Source: Clostridium sp. Marseille-P2415
GTDB taxonomy: Bacteria; Bacillota; Clostridia; Lachnospirales; Lachnospiraceae
Length of the DNA stretch: 64,000 bases
Assembly: GCF_900155545.1 (NCBI RefSeq)
Contig: NZ_LT732526.1
Location: 788,496 to 852,495, forward strand
Direction of reading: 5' to 3'
The notes under the pieces are model-generated. The model was not told where the DNA came from and made no database searches. It saw only the letters and a program-made list of their open reading frames with translations. This document shows positions 1-8,891 of the stretch, piece by piece (position 1 is the stretch's first letter; each line of letters starts with the position of its first letter). Both the position numbers and the translations under genes were made by a program.

Positions 1-2
1 GC

Positions 3-599
3 GTTTGCGGTATGATTAATTATGAATTCACTTTTACCGGGCAGGCAGGCCACGCAGGAACAACACCCATGAAATACCGTAAGGATGCTCTTTATGCAGC
101 GGTGAAAACCATTCAATATCTCCATGATGAGCTGGACCAGCTGGATAGCAAATTAGTTTATACCACAGGTAAGATTTCTGCCCATCCAAACATTCATACC
201 ATTATCCCCGATGAAGTAAAGATTACCCTGGATGCCAGACATCAGGATCCGGAAGTGATCAAGCAGGTACTTGCAGTTATTAAAAAAATTCCAGGCGTTG
301 TGGAGCAATGCAAGGTGAGCTATGAGGAAGCATGGTCACGTAAGACCGTAAGCTTTACTTCCGAACTGGTTGATTATGTGGAAAAAAGTGCACAGGAATG
401 CGGTTATTCCAATCGGAGAATATACAGCGGTCCGGGCCATGACGCGCAGTTTGCGATAGATCTGGTTCCGGCTACCATGATATTTGTACCCAGCGTAGGA
501 GGACATAGTCATTGTGAAATTGAATACACTCCCGTGGAAAACTGCTTAAAAGGAGCAAATGTACTTTTAAAAACAATTTTACACATTGATAAGCAGTAA
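3..599 (+). CDS. M20-family amidohydrolase (N-carbamoyl-amino-acid hydrolase / allantoate deiminase type), 3' part
   Basis: The C-terminal ~198 residues of a zinc-dependent M20 peptidase-family hydrolase; the reading frame is open back to the window edge, so the 5' end lies outside. Seen: the lid/dimerisation-domain motif GQAGHAGTTPM followed by RKDAL near the start, and the C-terminal motif SGPGHDAQFA, which in this family carries substrate- and metal-binding residues. The HAGTTPM form is typical of the branch that hydrolyses N-carbamoyl-L-amino acids or allantoate (release of ammonia/CO2 from ureido compounds), rather than of peptidase T. The exact substrate cannot be fixed without the N-terminal half. 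An internal ATG at position 12 is not a credible start because the fold is already under way. A strong terminator follows at 712. Confidence 0.8.
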   Translation, partial: VCGMINYEFTFTGQAGHAGTTPMKYRKDALYAAVKTIQYLHDELDQLDSKLVYTTGKISAHPNIHTIIPDEVKITLDARHQDPEVIKQVLAVIKKIPGVVEQCKVSYEEAWSRKTVSFTSELVDYVEKSAQECGYSNRRIYSGPGHDAQFAIDLVPATMIFVPSVGGHSHCEIEYTPVENCLKGANVLLKTILHIDKQ

Positions 600-711
600 A
601 CAATGATAGGACTCATAAAGCAGAACGGGGGGTGAGGATAAAACTGAGGAAACAAAAGTCAGAGATTGTGAATTGTCTTACATGCAACATTTTCATTTAT
701 AACTAATTTGT

Positions 712-758
712 AAACAGTGGCTCTATGGATTTTATTGTCAATTAGCCACTGTTTTTTT
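712..758 (+). terminator. Rho-independent terminator
   Basis: A perfect 11-bp stem (AAACAGTGGCT at 712-722 with AGCCACTGTTT at 744-754), a 21-nt loop and a T-run to 758. It closes the M20 gene's transcript. The rest of the 335-bp gap up to smpB (about 600-711 and 759-934) shows no coding potential. A weak TTGAAA at 879 with poor -10 candidates is the only promoter-like sequence seen for smpB. Confidence 0.85.
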
Positions 759-934
759 AAACCTTTTTTAATAACTTTCAGAATTTTTCAAAATTTATAA
801 TTCCGTTTTCTCTGTAACTGGCCGAAGTATTACCACTAGATTTTCCAAACCCAAAGCAATTGTGTTTTAGGCCTTTACTTGAAATAAACAATGTAGTATC
901 ATAATTTAAATATGATAGTGGGAGGTTTGATATT

Positions 935-1396
935 TTGGGAGAAAGAATTAAATTGATTGCAAATAATAAAAAAGCATATCATGATTATTTTATTGATGAA
1001 AAATACGAAGCGGGCATAGAACTGGCAGGAACGGAAGTGAAATCCATCCGCATGGGAAAGTGCAGTGTGAAGGAATCCTTTGTAAGGATTGACAAAGGAG
1101 AGGTTTTTGTCTATGGCATGAACATCAGCCCCTATGAAAAAGGAAATATCTTTAATAAAGACCCATTAAGGGTCAGAAAGCTTTTGCTCCACAGGACTGA
1201 GATCGGAAAGCTGGATGCAAAGATCGCCCAAAAAGGGTATACTCTCGTTCCGCTTCAAGTATATTTTAAAGGCAGCCTGGTAAAGGTGGAGATCGGTCTT
1301 GCCCGGGGAAAGAAACTCTATGATAAAAGGGACGATATCGCTAAGAAGGATCAGAAAAGAGAATTAGAAAGAGACTTTAAGGTGAGAAATCTTTAG
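935..1396 (+). CDS. smpB: SsrA-binding protein SmpB
   Basis: Small RNA-binding protein that partners tmRNA in trans-translation, rescuing stalled ribosomes. The 153-residue length is normal for the family. Seen: the N-terminal block [16 protein letters not shown], then [16 protein letters not shown], and the basic C-terminal tail with [18 protein letters not shown], which in the family inserts into the mRNA channel. The start is TTG at 935, set by GGAGG at 921-925 and by family alignment at [10 protein letters not shown]; no ATG is available nearby. The tmRNA gene, often adjacent in clostridia, is not in the flanks. Confidence 0.95.
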   Translation: MGERIKLIANNKKAYHDYFIDEKYEAGIELAGTEVKSIRMGKCSVKESFVRIDKGEVFVYGMNISPYEKGNIFNKDPLRVRKLLLHRTEIGKLDAKIAQKGYTLVPLQVYFKGSLVKVEIGLARGKKLYDKRDDIAKKDQKRELERDFKVRNL

Positions 1397-1434
1397 CTGA
1401 GAGTGACTTTAAACCTCCATTACAATCTGTACAG

Positions 1435-1462
1435 AAGGCTGTTTTGATGTTAAAATAGCCTT
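1435..1462 (+). other. Stem-loop between smpB and the next gene
   Basis: AAGGCTGTTTT (1435-1445) pairs with AAAATAGCCTT (1452-1462) around a 6-nt loop, with one G-U pair. No T-run follows, so it is not a normal intrinsic terminator. It may be a weak attenuator or an mRNA-stabilising hairpin ahead of the gene at 1488. Confidence 0.4.
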
Positions 1463-1487
1463 AGAATAATGTTGGGAGGAGAAGTGG

Positions 1488-3449
1488 ATGGCGCTATATG
1501 ATTATGTAGGGGCATTAAGGCGGGGCCGTAAACAATATCAGGCTTCCGTTTCAAAAGGGGAATATCCGTATCTGCCGGTTCTTGATGAGATCTTATCTTA
1601 TACGGATATTGTTTCAGAGGTGAATCTGGGAATTATGGATATTCCGCTGGAAAAGGTGGTGGGTACCAAGACGGAGGGGCGTACCAGCGCCTTTGCCAAC
1701 AATTTTATGCCGCTTTTGTCGGAAAAGTCGGAGTTTGGGGCGAAATGGGCCTATCTGTATGACCACCAGATAGAAGAGGGAATCCACGATCCGATCGTAG
1801 CCTATGAATTTATGAACCAGTATTACGTACAGGAAGGCAATAAAAGGGTCAGTGTCTTAAAGTATGTGGAAGCTTTCAGCATTGCGGCATCTGTCACACG
1901 CCTGATTCCCAAACGGACCGACGATTTAAATAACAGGCTTTACTATGAATTCCTGGATTTTTATCAGGTATCCTTTAACTGTGATGTCTGGTTCAGCAAG
2001 GAAGGAAGCTATGATAAGCTGTTAAAGGTAATGAATAAGAATCCGGACGAGGCCTGGAGCGAGGATGACAGGATTATTTTCAAATCCGCCTATGACCGTT
2101 TTTCCAAGGCATTCCATGCTTTTGGCGGCGATGATTATGATATGACATGTTCGGATGCCTTTCTCATTTATGTGGAGCTGTTTGGATATAAAGTGGTGAA
2201 GGACCGGATCGAGGGGCAGATAAAAAAAGATCTGGTAAAGATAAAGGATGAGCTCCTTCTGGCCTCCAGAGGCAATAAGATCGCCCTGGTTGAACAGCCG
2301 GAAGAGGTGGAAGATGCTTTGGACAGCAGCCCCCTTAAGCTCATCAACTGGCTGCGCCCGTTCCAGTCCATCGAGCCGCAGATGTTAAAGATCGCATTTA
2401 TCCATGCCAAGACAGCAGCGACTTCAAGCTGGACCTATGGCCATGAGCTGGGACGGATGTATCTGGAACAGGCATTTGATAAAAATCTGCAGACCAAGGC
2501 GTTTTTTAACGCGGATTCAGAGCCTGAAACAGCTAAGGCCATTGACCAGGCAATTGCTGCCGGATGCAATGTCATATTTACTACGGCTTCCCAGATGATA
2601 AATCGAAGCGTCAAGACTGCGATTGAGCATCCGGAAGTGAAAATATTCAATTGCTCGGTCAATATGTCCTATTCATCCATCTGTACCTATTATGGAAGGA
2701 TGTATGAGTCGAAATTTCTTATGGGAGCGCTGGCGGCTTCCATGGCCCGGGATGATAAGCTTGGATACATTGCAGATTATCCCATTTATGGAAACATTGC
2801 CAACATCAACGCATTTGCTCTGGGAGCCAGAATGATAAACCCATATGCAAAGGTATATTTAGAATGGTCGAGGATAAAGGGAAGGGATGCACACATGGAA
2901 CTTGAGAAAGAGGGAATCTCTTTTATTTCAGGGGATGATATGATAACTCCCCAAGCTCCGACCAGAGAATATGGCCTTTACCAGAAATCGGCTGATGGAA
3001 CCCTTAAAAATCTGGCGACACCCATCTGGCATTGGGGAAAATTTTATGAAAGAATCGTCAACATTACCTGCCATGGGGCTTCCGACAGAAAGGAACTGAA
3101 GGGAAAACAGGCAATCAACTACTGGTGGGGAATGTCTGCGGATGTGATTGACGTCATTTGTTCTCAAAGTCTTCCTCATGGCACCAACAGGCTGATCACG
3201 TTTCTTAAGAATTCCATCCGGGCAGGCAGCTTCCAGCCTTTTGTGGGAACCATTTATTCCCAGGATGGCCGGATTCAGTGCGAGGAAGAGATGAGCCTCA
3301 CTCCCGAGGAAATTACTACCATGAATTGGCTGACGGATAATGTGATGGGACAGATTCCTGCATTTGACGAGCTTACGGAAGAAGCGAAGTCTCTGGTACG
3401 TCTTCAGGGACAGACGATATACGAGACCACGGATATGGAGGAGCAGTAG
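1488..3449 (+). CDS. ParB-like N-terminal region fused to BMP/PnrA-type ligand-binding domain
   Basis: A 653-residue protein. Roughly residues 1-250 contain a segment (YEFMNQYYVQEGNKRVSVLKY) that reads like the ParB/sulfiredoxin 'GxxR' core; residues ~300-640 look like a basic membrane protein (BMP/Med/PnrA) periplasmic-binding domain, with KIAFIHAKTAATSSWTYGHE at its start and a GNIANINAFALGARMINPYA stretch. BMP proteins normally are lipoproteins that bind nucleosides for ABC import, but no signal peptide or lipobox is visible here, so this one is probably cytoplasmic. The ATG at 1488 has GGGAGG 8 nt upstream. The stop is one base before the metallophosphoesterase start, so the two are very likely co-translated. 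Domain assignment is from motif reading; a nucleoside-sensing regulatory role is only a guess. Confidence 0.6.
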   Translation: MALYDYVGALRRGRKQYQASVSKGEYPYLPVLDEILSYTDIVSEVNLGIMDIPLEKVVGTKTEGRTSAFANNFMPLLSEKSEFGAKWAYLYDHQIEEGIHDPIVAYEFMNQYYVQEGNKRVSVLKYVEAFSIAASVTRLIPKRTDDLNNRLYYEFLDFYQVSFNCDVWFSKEGSYDKLLKVMNKNPDEAWSEDDRIIFKSAYDRFSKAFHAFGGDDYDMTCSDAFLIYVELFGYKVVKDRIEGQIKKDLVKIKDELLLASRGNKIALVEQPEEVEDALDSSPLKLINWLRPFQSIEPQMLKIAFIHAKTAATSSWTYGHELGRMYLEQAFDKNLQTKAFFNADSEPETAKAIDQAIAAGCNVIFTTASQMINRSVKTAIEHPEVKIFNCSVNMSYSSICTYYGRMYESKFLMGALAASMARDDKLGYIADYPIYGNIANINAFALGARMINPYAKVYLEWSRIKGRDAHMELEKEGISFISGDDMITPQAPTREYGLYQKSADGTLKNLATPIWHWGKFYERIVNITCHGASDRKELKGKQAINYWWGMSADVIDVICSQSLPHGTNRLITFLKNSIRAGSFQPFVGTIYSQDGRIQCEEEMSLTPEEITTMNWLTDNVMGQIPAFDELTEEAKSLVRLQGQTIYETTDMEEQ

Positions 3450-3450
3450 C

Positions 3451-4056
3451 GTGAAGATTCTGGTACTGTCTGATCATGAGTCAAAAACACTCTATGAATA
3501 TTATACGCCGGAGAAGCTAAGGGACATTGACTTAATTATTTCCTGTGGGGACTTAAGGGCCAATTATCTCACTTTTTTTGCCACATGTTCCCACGCTCCG
3601 GTATTTTATGTCAGGGGAAATCATGACGGCCATTATAAAAACTGTCCGCCGGAAGGCTGCACCTGCATTGAGGATGATATTGTAACTTACAGGGGGATCC
3701 GGATCCTGGGGCTGGGCGGTTCCATGGAATACATTCCGGGTTCGCCCAATCAATACACGGAGCGGAGGATGGAGCAGAGAATCCGGCGCCTGTGGTGGAA
3801 GCTTAAGAAAAAAAAGGGATTTGATATCCTGGTCACCCACGCTCCGGCGTATAAGCTAAATGATCTGCCGGATCTCCCTCATCAGGGGTTTTTCTGCTTT
3901 AAGGATCTGATGGACAAGTATTCTCCAAAATATTTTTTCCACGGACATGTCCATGCCAATTATGGAAATGGGTTTAAAAGGGAGGATCATTACGGATGTA
4001 CAACCGTTATTAATGCGTATGAATATTATATTATTGATTATCCGGGAAGTCTGTAA
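3451..4056 (+). CDS. Calcineurin-like metallophosphoesterase
   Basis: A cytoplasmic binuclear-metal phosphoesterase of about 201 residues. Seen in order: LVLSDHES (metal Asp/His), CGDLR, GNHDGH, THAPAY and HGHVHANYG, the standard five metallophosphoesterase motifs. The GTG at 3451 is chosen because GGAGG lies at 3437-3441 and the upstream gene stops at 3449; a longer in-frame extension back to 3364 would overlap that gene for 86 bases without reason. Family members cleave phosphodiesters or phosphoproteins; the natural substrate is not deducible. Tight coupling to the BMP-like gene suggests the pair works together. Confidence 0.85.
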   Translation: MKILVLSDHESKTLYEYYTPEKLRDIDLIISCGDLRANYLTFFATCSHAPVFYVRGNHDGHYKNCPPEGCTCIEDDIVTYRGIRILGLGGSMEYIPGSPNQYTERRMEQRIRRLWWKLKKKKGFDILVTHAPAYKLNDLPDLPHQGFFCFKDLMDKYSPKYFFHGHVHANYGNGFKREDHYGCTTVINAYEYYIIDYPGSL

Positions 4057-4121
4057 CAAATTAAATAGGCGGTTACATACTATATAACAGAAGCCCGATC
4101 GGTAAAGCCTCAAAAAGAGTA

Positions 4122-4150
4122 TTGACAATCCGGCTCTATTTTTGTAAGAT
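4122..4150 (+). promoter_or_regulatory. Sigma-A promoter for the NiCo riboswitch/CDF transcript
   Basis: A perfect -35 TTGACA (4122-4127), 17-bp spacer, and -10 TAAGAT (4145-4150). Transcription would start about 30 nt before the riboswitch aptamer. Confidence 0.8.
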
Positions 4151-4184
4151 GTAGAGACACTCTTTGCACTGCATATTAATCTAC

Positions 4185-4285
4185 AGTACAAACTGAGCAG
4201 GCGATAGCGATTTTGAGCTATAGGGCCGGGTTGCCAAGTGCGACAACGGATGATTTCATTGCATCTGTGGGACAGTAGTTTACTT
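4185..4285 (+). promoter_or_regulatory. NiCo riboswitch (czcD motif), Ni2+/Co2+ sensor
   Basis: The sequence from ACTGAGCAGG (from 4192) through GGGCCGGGTTGCC and GCATCTGTGGGACAGT (to 4276) follows the conserved NiCo four-way junction: the purine-rich CTGAGCAGG strand, the CCGGG..TGCC arm, the GACAACGGATGA arm and the closing GGGACAGT strand. The aptamer's 3' strand (4260-4274) is also the 5' arm of the terminator that follows, so metal binding should prevent termination: an ON switch. The downstream gene is a metal-efflux CDF protein, as expected for this class. Confidence 0.9.
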
Positions 4286-4314
4286 GTATTGTTCCACAGG
4301 TGCATTTTTGTTTT
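4260..4314 (+). terminator. Riboswitch-controlled terminator
   Basis: TGCATCTGTGGGACA (4260-4274) pairs with TGTTCCACAGGTGCA (4290-4304), two wobble pairs, followed by TTTTTGTTTT. The left arm belongs to the NiCo aptamer, giving mutually exclusive folds. Confidence 0.85.
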
Positions 4315-4390
4315 AAAATATTAAAAATGCACGGTTGGGGACATATCGCAAGTGCCATAGGGCTATCTTATTCAATTGGAGGTAACTGTT

Positions 4391-5311
4391 ATGGAACGAT
4401 TTTTAAAAAGGAAAAAGGAAAGAGACGCAATAGGCATTGCCATGCATGTATCAACCGTCAGCATTGTAATCAATCTGTTTCTTTCCGCATTTAAGCTGGC
4501 AGCCGGTATCCTGGGGCATTCGGGAGCTATGATTTCCGATGCGGTTCATTCGGCATCCGATGTATTCAGCACTTTTATCGTAATCATCGGAGTTCGCATT
4601 GCCGGTAAATCGTCAGATAAGGAGCACCCTTACGGACATGACCGGATGGAGTGTGTGGCTTCCATTATACTGGCAGTGACGCTTATGGCCACCGGAATTG
4701 CGATCGGCATAAGCGGAGTCCGTAAGATTACTGCCGGAAATGAAGAAGAAGTTGTGATACCGGGACTGCTTGCATTGTTTGCTGCGGTTTTATCCATTGT
4801 GGTAAAGGAATGGATGTACTGGTATACAAGAGCGGCTGCCAGGAAAATAAGTTCCGGGGCAGTCATGGCGGATGCCTGGCACCACCGCTCGGATGCGCTG
4901 TCATCCGTAGGAGCCATGATCGGAATTGCCGGAGCCAGGCTTGGTTTTCCGGTTCTTGATCCGGCTGCCAGCGTGGTAATCTGTTTCTTTATTGAAAAGG
5001 CAGCAATTGATGTATTCCGGGATGCCATGGATAAGATGGTGGATAAATCCTGCGATGATGATACGGTCCGGAAGATGCGGGAATCTGCTATGGCGGTGAT
5101 GGGAGTGAAGCGGATCGATGATATCAGGACCAGGATGTTCGGAGCGAAAGTGTACGTGGACATTGAAATTGCGGCTGAGGGCAAGCTGGAGCTTGTGGAG
5201 TCCCATAAAATTGCTGAAAATGTACATCTTTCCATTGAGGAACATTTTCCGGATGTAAAGCACTGCATGGTACATGTGAATCCTCTGGTTGAAGCAGAAG
5301 AAAATGAATGA
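4391..5311 (+). CDS. Cation diffusion facilitator (CDF) metal efflux transporter
   Basis: Inner-membrane proton/metal antiporter, 306 residues, with about six transmembrane segments and a C-terminal cytoplasmic regulatory domain. Seen: the metal-site motifs DAVHSASD and DAWHHRSDAL (HxxxD/DxxxH in TM2 and TM5), HPYGHDRME in the first loop, and a C-terminal ferredoxin-like domain ending ...HCMVHVNPL. The ATG at 4391 is used because GGAGG at 4378-4382 is correctly spaced; the in-frame TTG at 4376 overlaps the RBS. The NiCo riboswitch argues that this copy exports Co2+ and/or Ni2+. Ni handling matters for the [NiFe] hydrogenase encoded 40 kb away. It overlaps the nitroreductase gene by 8 bp. Confidence 0.92.
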   Translation: MERFLKRKKERDAIGIAMHVSTVSIVINLFLSAFKLAAGILGHSGAMISDAVHSASDVFSTFIVIIGVRIAGKSSDKEHPYGHDRMECVASIILAVTLMATGIAIGISGVRKITAGNEEEVVIPGLLALFAAVLSIVVKEWMYWYTRAAARKISSGAVMADAWHHRSDALSSVGAMIGIAGARLGFPVLDPAASVVICFFIEKAAIDVFRDAMDKMVDKSCDDDTVRKMRESAMAVMGVKRIDDIRTRMFGAKVYVDIEIAAEGKLELVESHKIAENVHLSIEEHFPDVKHCMVHVNPLVEAEENE

Positions 5312-5825
5312 AACCATTAAAAATTTACTGGAACGGAGAAGCGTGCGCAGTTATACCTCGAAACAGGTGGCAAAAGAAGTACTACATACCATTCTGGAGG
5401 CAGGTACCTTTGCACCGTCAGGGATGAACCGCCAGCCGGTGGTCATGGCAGCGGTACAAAACCCGGAAATCCGCGACAGGCTGTCTAAGCTGAATGCTTC
5501 GGTCACAGGAACTGACAATGATCCTTTTTACGGTGCCCCTACGGTGATCGTGGTACTTGCGGACCGGACGTCAGCAACGTATGTTTATGACGGTTCCGTG
5601 GCAATGGCAAATCTGATGAATGCGGCCCACGCTGTCGGAGTTGATTCCTGCTGGGTTCACAGGGCCAGAGAAGTATTTGAGAGTGAGGAAGGAAAGCAGC
5701 TTTTAAAAGAATGGGGAATCCAGGGAGATTATGAAGGAATTGGCCACTGCATTCTTGGATATGGAGCAGATGAGTACCCTCAGGCTAAGCCGAGAAAAGA
5801 GCATGCAATTGTTTACGTGGAATAA
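5304..5825 (+). CDS. Nitroreductase-family FMN oxidoreductase
   Basis: About 173 residues with the family's N-terminal RRSVRSYTSKQV and the FAPSGMNRQPV FMN-contact block, then ...CWVHRAREVF and GIGHCILGYG. Members reduce nitro-compounds, flavins or quinones with NAD(P)H; no specific substrate can be assigned. The ATG at 5304 lies inside the end of the CDF gene, so it is translationally coupled to it and shares the NiCo-controlled transcript. Alternative start TTG 5289 is less likely. Confidence 0.85.
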   Translation: MNETIKNLLERRSVRSYTSKQVAKEVLHTILEAGTFAPSGMNRQPVVMAAVQNPEIRDRLSKLNASVTGTDNDPFYGAPTVIVVLADRTSATYVYDGSVAMANLMNAAHAVGVDSCWVHRAREVFESEEGKQLLKEWGIQGDYEGIGHCILGYGADEYPQAKPRKEHAIVYVE

Positions 5826-5839
5826 TGCAGGAAGCGAAA

Positions 5840-5876
5840 AAGGGCTGCGTACGTAAAATACGCGGCTCTTCTTTTT
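5840..5876 (+). terminator. Rho-independent terminator
   Basis: AAGGGCTGCGTA (5840-5851) pairs with TACGCGGCTCTT (5859-5870) including wobble pairs, followed by CTTTTT. It ends the CDF-nitroreductase transcript. Confidence 0.8.
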
Positions 5877-5930
5877 AACCTGTGTATTTCGGTATAACTT
5901 CAAATTATAATACACATTCCTATTATTTAG

Positions 5931-5959
5931 TTGACAAATAGAAGTTAGATTGCTATCAT
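5931..5959 (+). promoter_or_regulatory. Sigma-A promoter for ilvN-ilvC
   Basis: Perfect TTGACA (5931-5936), 17-bp spacer, TATCAT (5954-5959). The leader before the ilvN start is only about 25 nt, so there is no room for a T-box or leader-peptide attenuator. Confidence 0.8.
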
Positions 5960-5991
5960 TTAAATTATTATACAAAAAGGCAGGGATATGG

Positions 5992-6492
5992 ATGGAAAGA
6001 ATCGTATTATCATTGTTAGTTGATAACACCTCCGGCGTTTTGAGCCGTGTGGCCGGTCTGTTCAGCCGCCGCGGCTATAATATTGAAAGTCTTACGGTCG
6101 GCGTGACTGCGGATGAGAGATATTCCAGAATGACAGTGGTGTCCATCGGCGATCAGGAGATTTTAGACCAGATTGAAAAGCAGCTCAGGAAGCTTGAGGA
6201 TGTAAGGGATATCAAAGAATTAAAGCCAGGACGTTCGGTTTACAGAGAACTCATTCTGGTCAAGGTCCGGGCCAACTCCAGTGAACGCCAGGCTGTCAGC
6301 GCCATAGCGGATATTTTCAGAGCCACCGTTGTAGATGTGGGCAAAGATTCCTTGACCGTCATGCTGACAGGTGACCAGTCAAAGCTTGATGCACTTATTA
6401 ACCTGCTTGAGGATTACGAGATATTAGAGCTTGCAAGAACCGGCCTTACCGGACTTTCCAGAGGCTCCGATGACATCCGTTATCTGCCGTAG
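5992..6492 (+). CDS. ilvN: Acetolactate synthase small (regulatory) subunit
   Basis: Regulatory subunit of acetohydroxyacid synthase, which makes acetolactate in valine, leucine and isoleucine synthesis; it confers valine feedback control. 166 residues, normal size. Seen: an N-terminal ACT domain (RIVLSLLVDNTSGVLSRVAG, then SRRGYNIESLTVG) and the C-terminal half with ELILVKVRA. The ATG at 5992 fits the family N-terminus; a longer in-frame form from 5950 would start within the -10 region and is rejected. The catalytic subunit ilvB is not in the window. ilvC follows 111 bp downstream. Confidence 0.93.
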   Translation: MERIVLSLLVDNTSGVLSRVAGLFSRRGYNIESLTVGVTADERYSRMTVVSIGDQEILDQIEKQLRKLEDVRDIKELKPGRSVYRELILVKVRANSSERQAVSAIADIFRATVVDVGKDSLTVMLTGDQSKLDALINLLEDYEILELARTGLTGLSRGSDDIRYLP

Positions 6493-6588
6493 GCAGTCTC
6501 AACTTATTAGCTAGGGGTATTGCCAAAGGCGGACAGTGAGCCGTCGGCATGGTTCCTTTAACAAAATATATCATGAGTCAGTATATGA

Positions 6589-7614
<1,026 letters not shown>

Positions 7615-7643
7615 GGGCTGCATTGCATAGCTACGAGCAGTGC

Positions 7644-7709
7644 GTCTATAAAAGCGGAAGAGTCCGGAAAAAAGCTTGCCTTTTTCCGGACTCTTTTGAT
7701 TTTATAGAC
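7644..7709 (+). terminator. Extended Rho-independent terminator after ilvC
   Basis: The core stem AAGAGTCCGGAAAAA (7658-7672) pairs with TTTTTCCGGACTCTT (7681-7695); an outer stem GTCTATAAAA / TTTTATAGAC (7644-7653 / 7700-7709) extends it. It likely works in both directions, also stopping the convergent LysR gene. Confidence 0.85.
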
Positions 7710-7800
7710 ATACGGCGACAGCCGTCAAGCGAGAAGGAGCGAAGCGGATTCGAGCTTGATCACTGCGGCCTGGCGGGTTGCACAATCAAACTTTCATTCT

Positions 7801-8697
7801 TTAATCCCTGCCTCTCCATCTCATAACTTCAAAAAAATTCTCCATAGCCGCAGACACTCCCCCCGGATTATAAGCAAACCCGACCGTTCTCCTCTTAATC
7901 GCGGTTTCTATAGGAATCTCGATCAAATCCCCGCGGTCCAGCTCCTCCTGCACAAACTCTTTTATCACACACCCGATGCCCAGCCCGATCTTGGCAAACT
8001 CAATCAAAAGATCCATCGTGGTGACCTCTAACAACTGATTCGGCACGATCTGCCTTTCATTCAAATATTCATCAATATACTTCCTTGTCATATTATTCTT
8101 ATCCAAAAGGAGTATATTCCCCGTCTGAAAGAGGTCCGCATCCCGTCCTTCCCTCAGATACAGATTATCCAGATAGGATTTTGTAGCCACAAATGTATCC
8201 TGGATGTTCATAATCGGCTGAAACAAAAGCGGACGGCGGTTTGACGGTTCCGCGATCACCCCCAGATCGATCTGCTGCTGTTCCAGCATGCTGACCGTAT
8301 GGGAAGTGGACTGGCTTTCAATCGTAATCTTAATATGAGGATATTTCTCAATGAACCCCTTCAAATAAGGGAGCAGGATATACTTACAAAGAGTATTGCT
8401 GACACCGATTCTCAAATGGCCGATATGAAAATCCTTGATCCGTTTCAGCTCCTGCTCTCCGCGGCCTAATGCCTCAAAAGCAGCCTTTGCATGATTATAT
8501 AGAAGCTTTCCCTCTTCCGTGAGCTGTACTCCCCTTGAATTTCTCGTAAATAAAGCGACCTCCAGGCTGTCCTCCAGCTTACTGATGGATTTGCTGATAG
8601 CCGGTTGGCTGATGTACAGTTCTTTCGCAGCCTTCGATATATTTCCGGCTTTTGCGACTTCATAAAATATCTTATATTGGGAAAGATTTTGTTCCAT
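7801..8697 (-). CDS. LysR-family transcriptional regulator
   Basis: 298 residues. Seen: the N-terminal winged helix-turn-helix (FYEVAKAGNISKAAKELYIS then QPAISKSISKLE) and a C-terminal substrate-binding-like domain (GHLRIGVSNTLCKYILLPYL). The ATG at 8697 is chosen for its AAGGAAAGG upstream site and family length; a 15-residue extension is less likely. It is divergent from leuCD with 194 bp between the starts, the usual arrangement for a LysR protein controlling the neighbouring operon, so a role in leucine/branched-chain metabolism is inferred but not shown. Confidence 0.88.
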   Translation of the reverse strand: MEQNLSQYKIFYEVAKAGNISKAAKELYISQPAISKSISKLEDSLEVALFTRNSRGVQLTEEGKLLYNHAKAAFEALGRGEQELKRIKDFHIGHLRIGVSNTLCKYILLPYLKGFIEKYPHIKITIESQSTSHTVSMLEQQQIDLGVIAEPSNRRPLLFQPIMNIQDTFVATKSYLDNLYLREGRDADLFQTGNILLLDKNNMTRKYIDEYLNERQIVPNQLLEVTTMDLLIEFAKIGLGIGCVIKEFVQEELDRGDLIEIPIETAIKRRTVGFAYNPGGVSAAMENFFEVMRWRGRD

Positions 8698-8891
8698 ATT
8701 AAGATTTCCTTTCCTTGTTAATCGCCCACGCCCTATGGGCATAAAGGGATACCCGGAGGGTGCCTTATTTCATAACTTACTATTATATTAAATATTCATA
8801 TTATGTATTTCTATTATATCAATAAGTATGTTAGAATGTAAAGCAGGAAAATGACAGAGGTTCATTTATAATTAACAGGAGGATGCAGACT
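8698..8891. promoter_or_regulatory. Divergent LysR/leuC control region
   Basis: AT-rich shared upstream region. On the + strand TAGAAT (8832-8837) is a plausible -10 for leuC with a poor -35 (TTCTAT, 8809-8814), which fits an activator-dependent promoter. CATAACTTA (8771-8779) and TAAGTATG (8823-8830) form an imperfect interrupted dyad that could bind the LysR protein. These assignments are tentative. Confidence 0.4.

Noticed and set aside
1397..1487. tmRNA gene after smpB
   Set aside because: Only 91 bp, with no tRNA-like ends or tag-peptide frame.
4899..5317. Minus-strand proteins opposite the CDF gene
   Set aside because: Shadow frames of a strongly recognised plus-strand gene.
5937..5991. 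T-box or leader-peptide attenuator before ilvN
   Set aside because: The transcript leader is only about 25 nt long.
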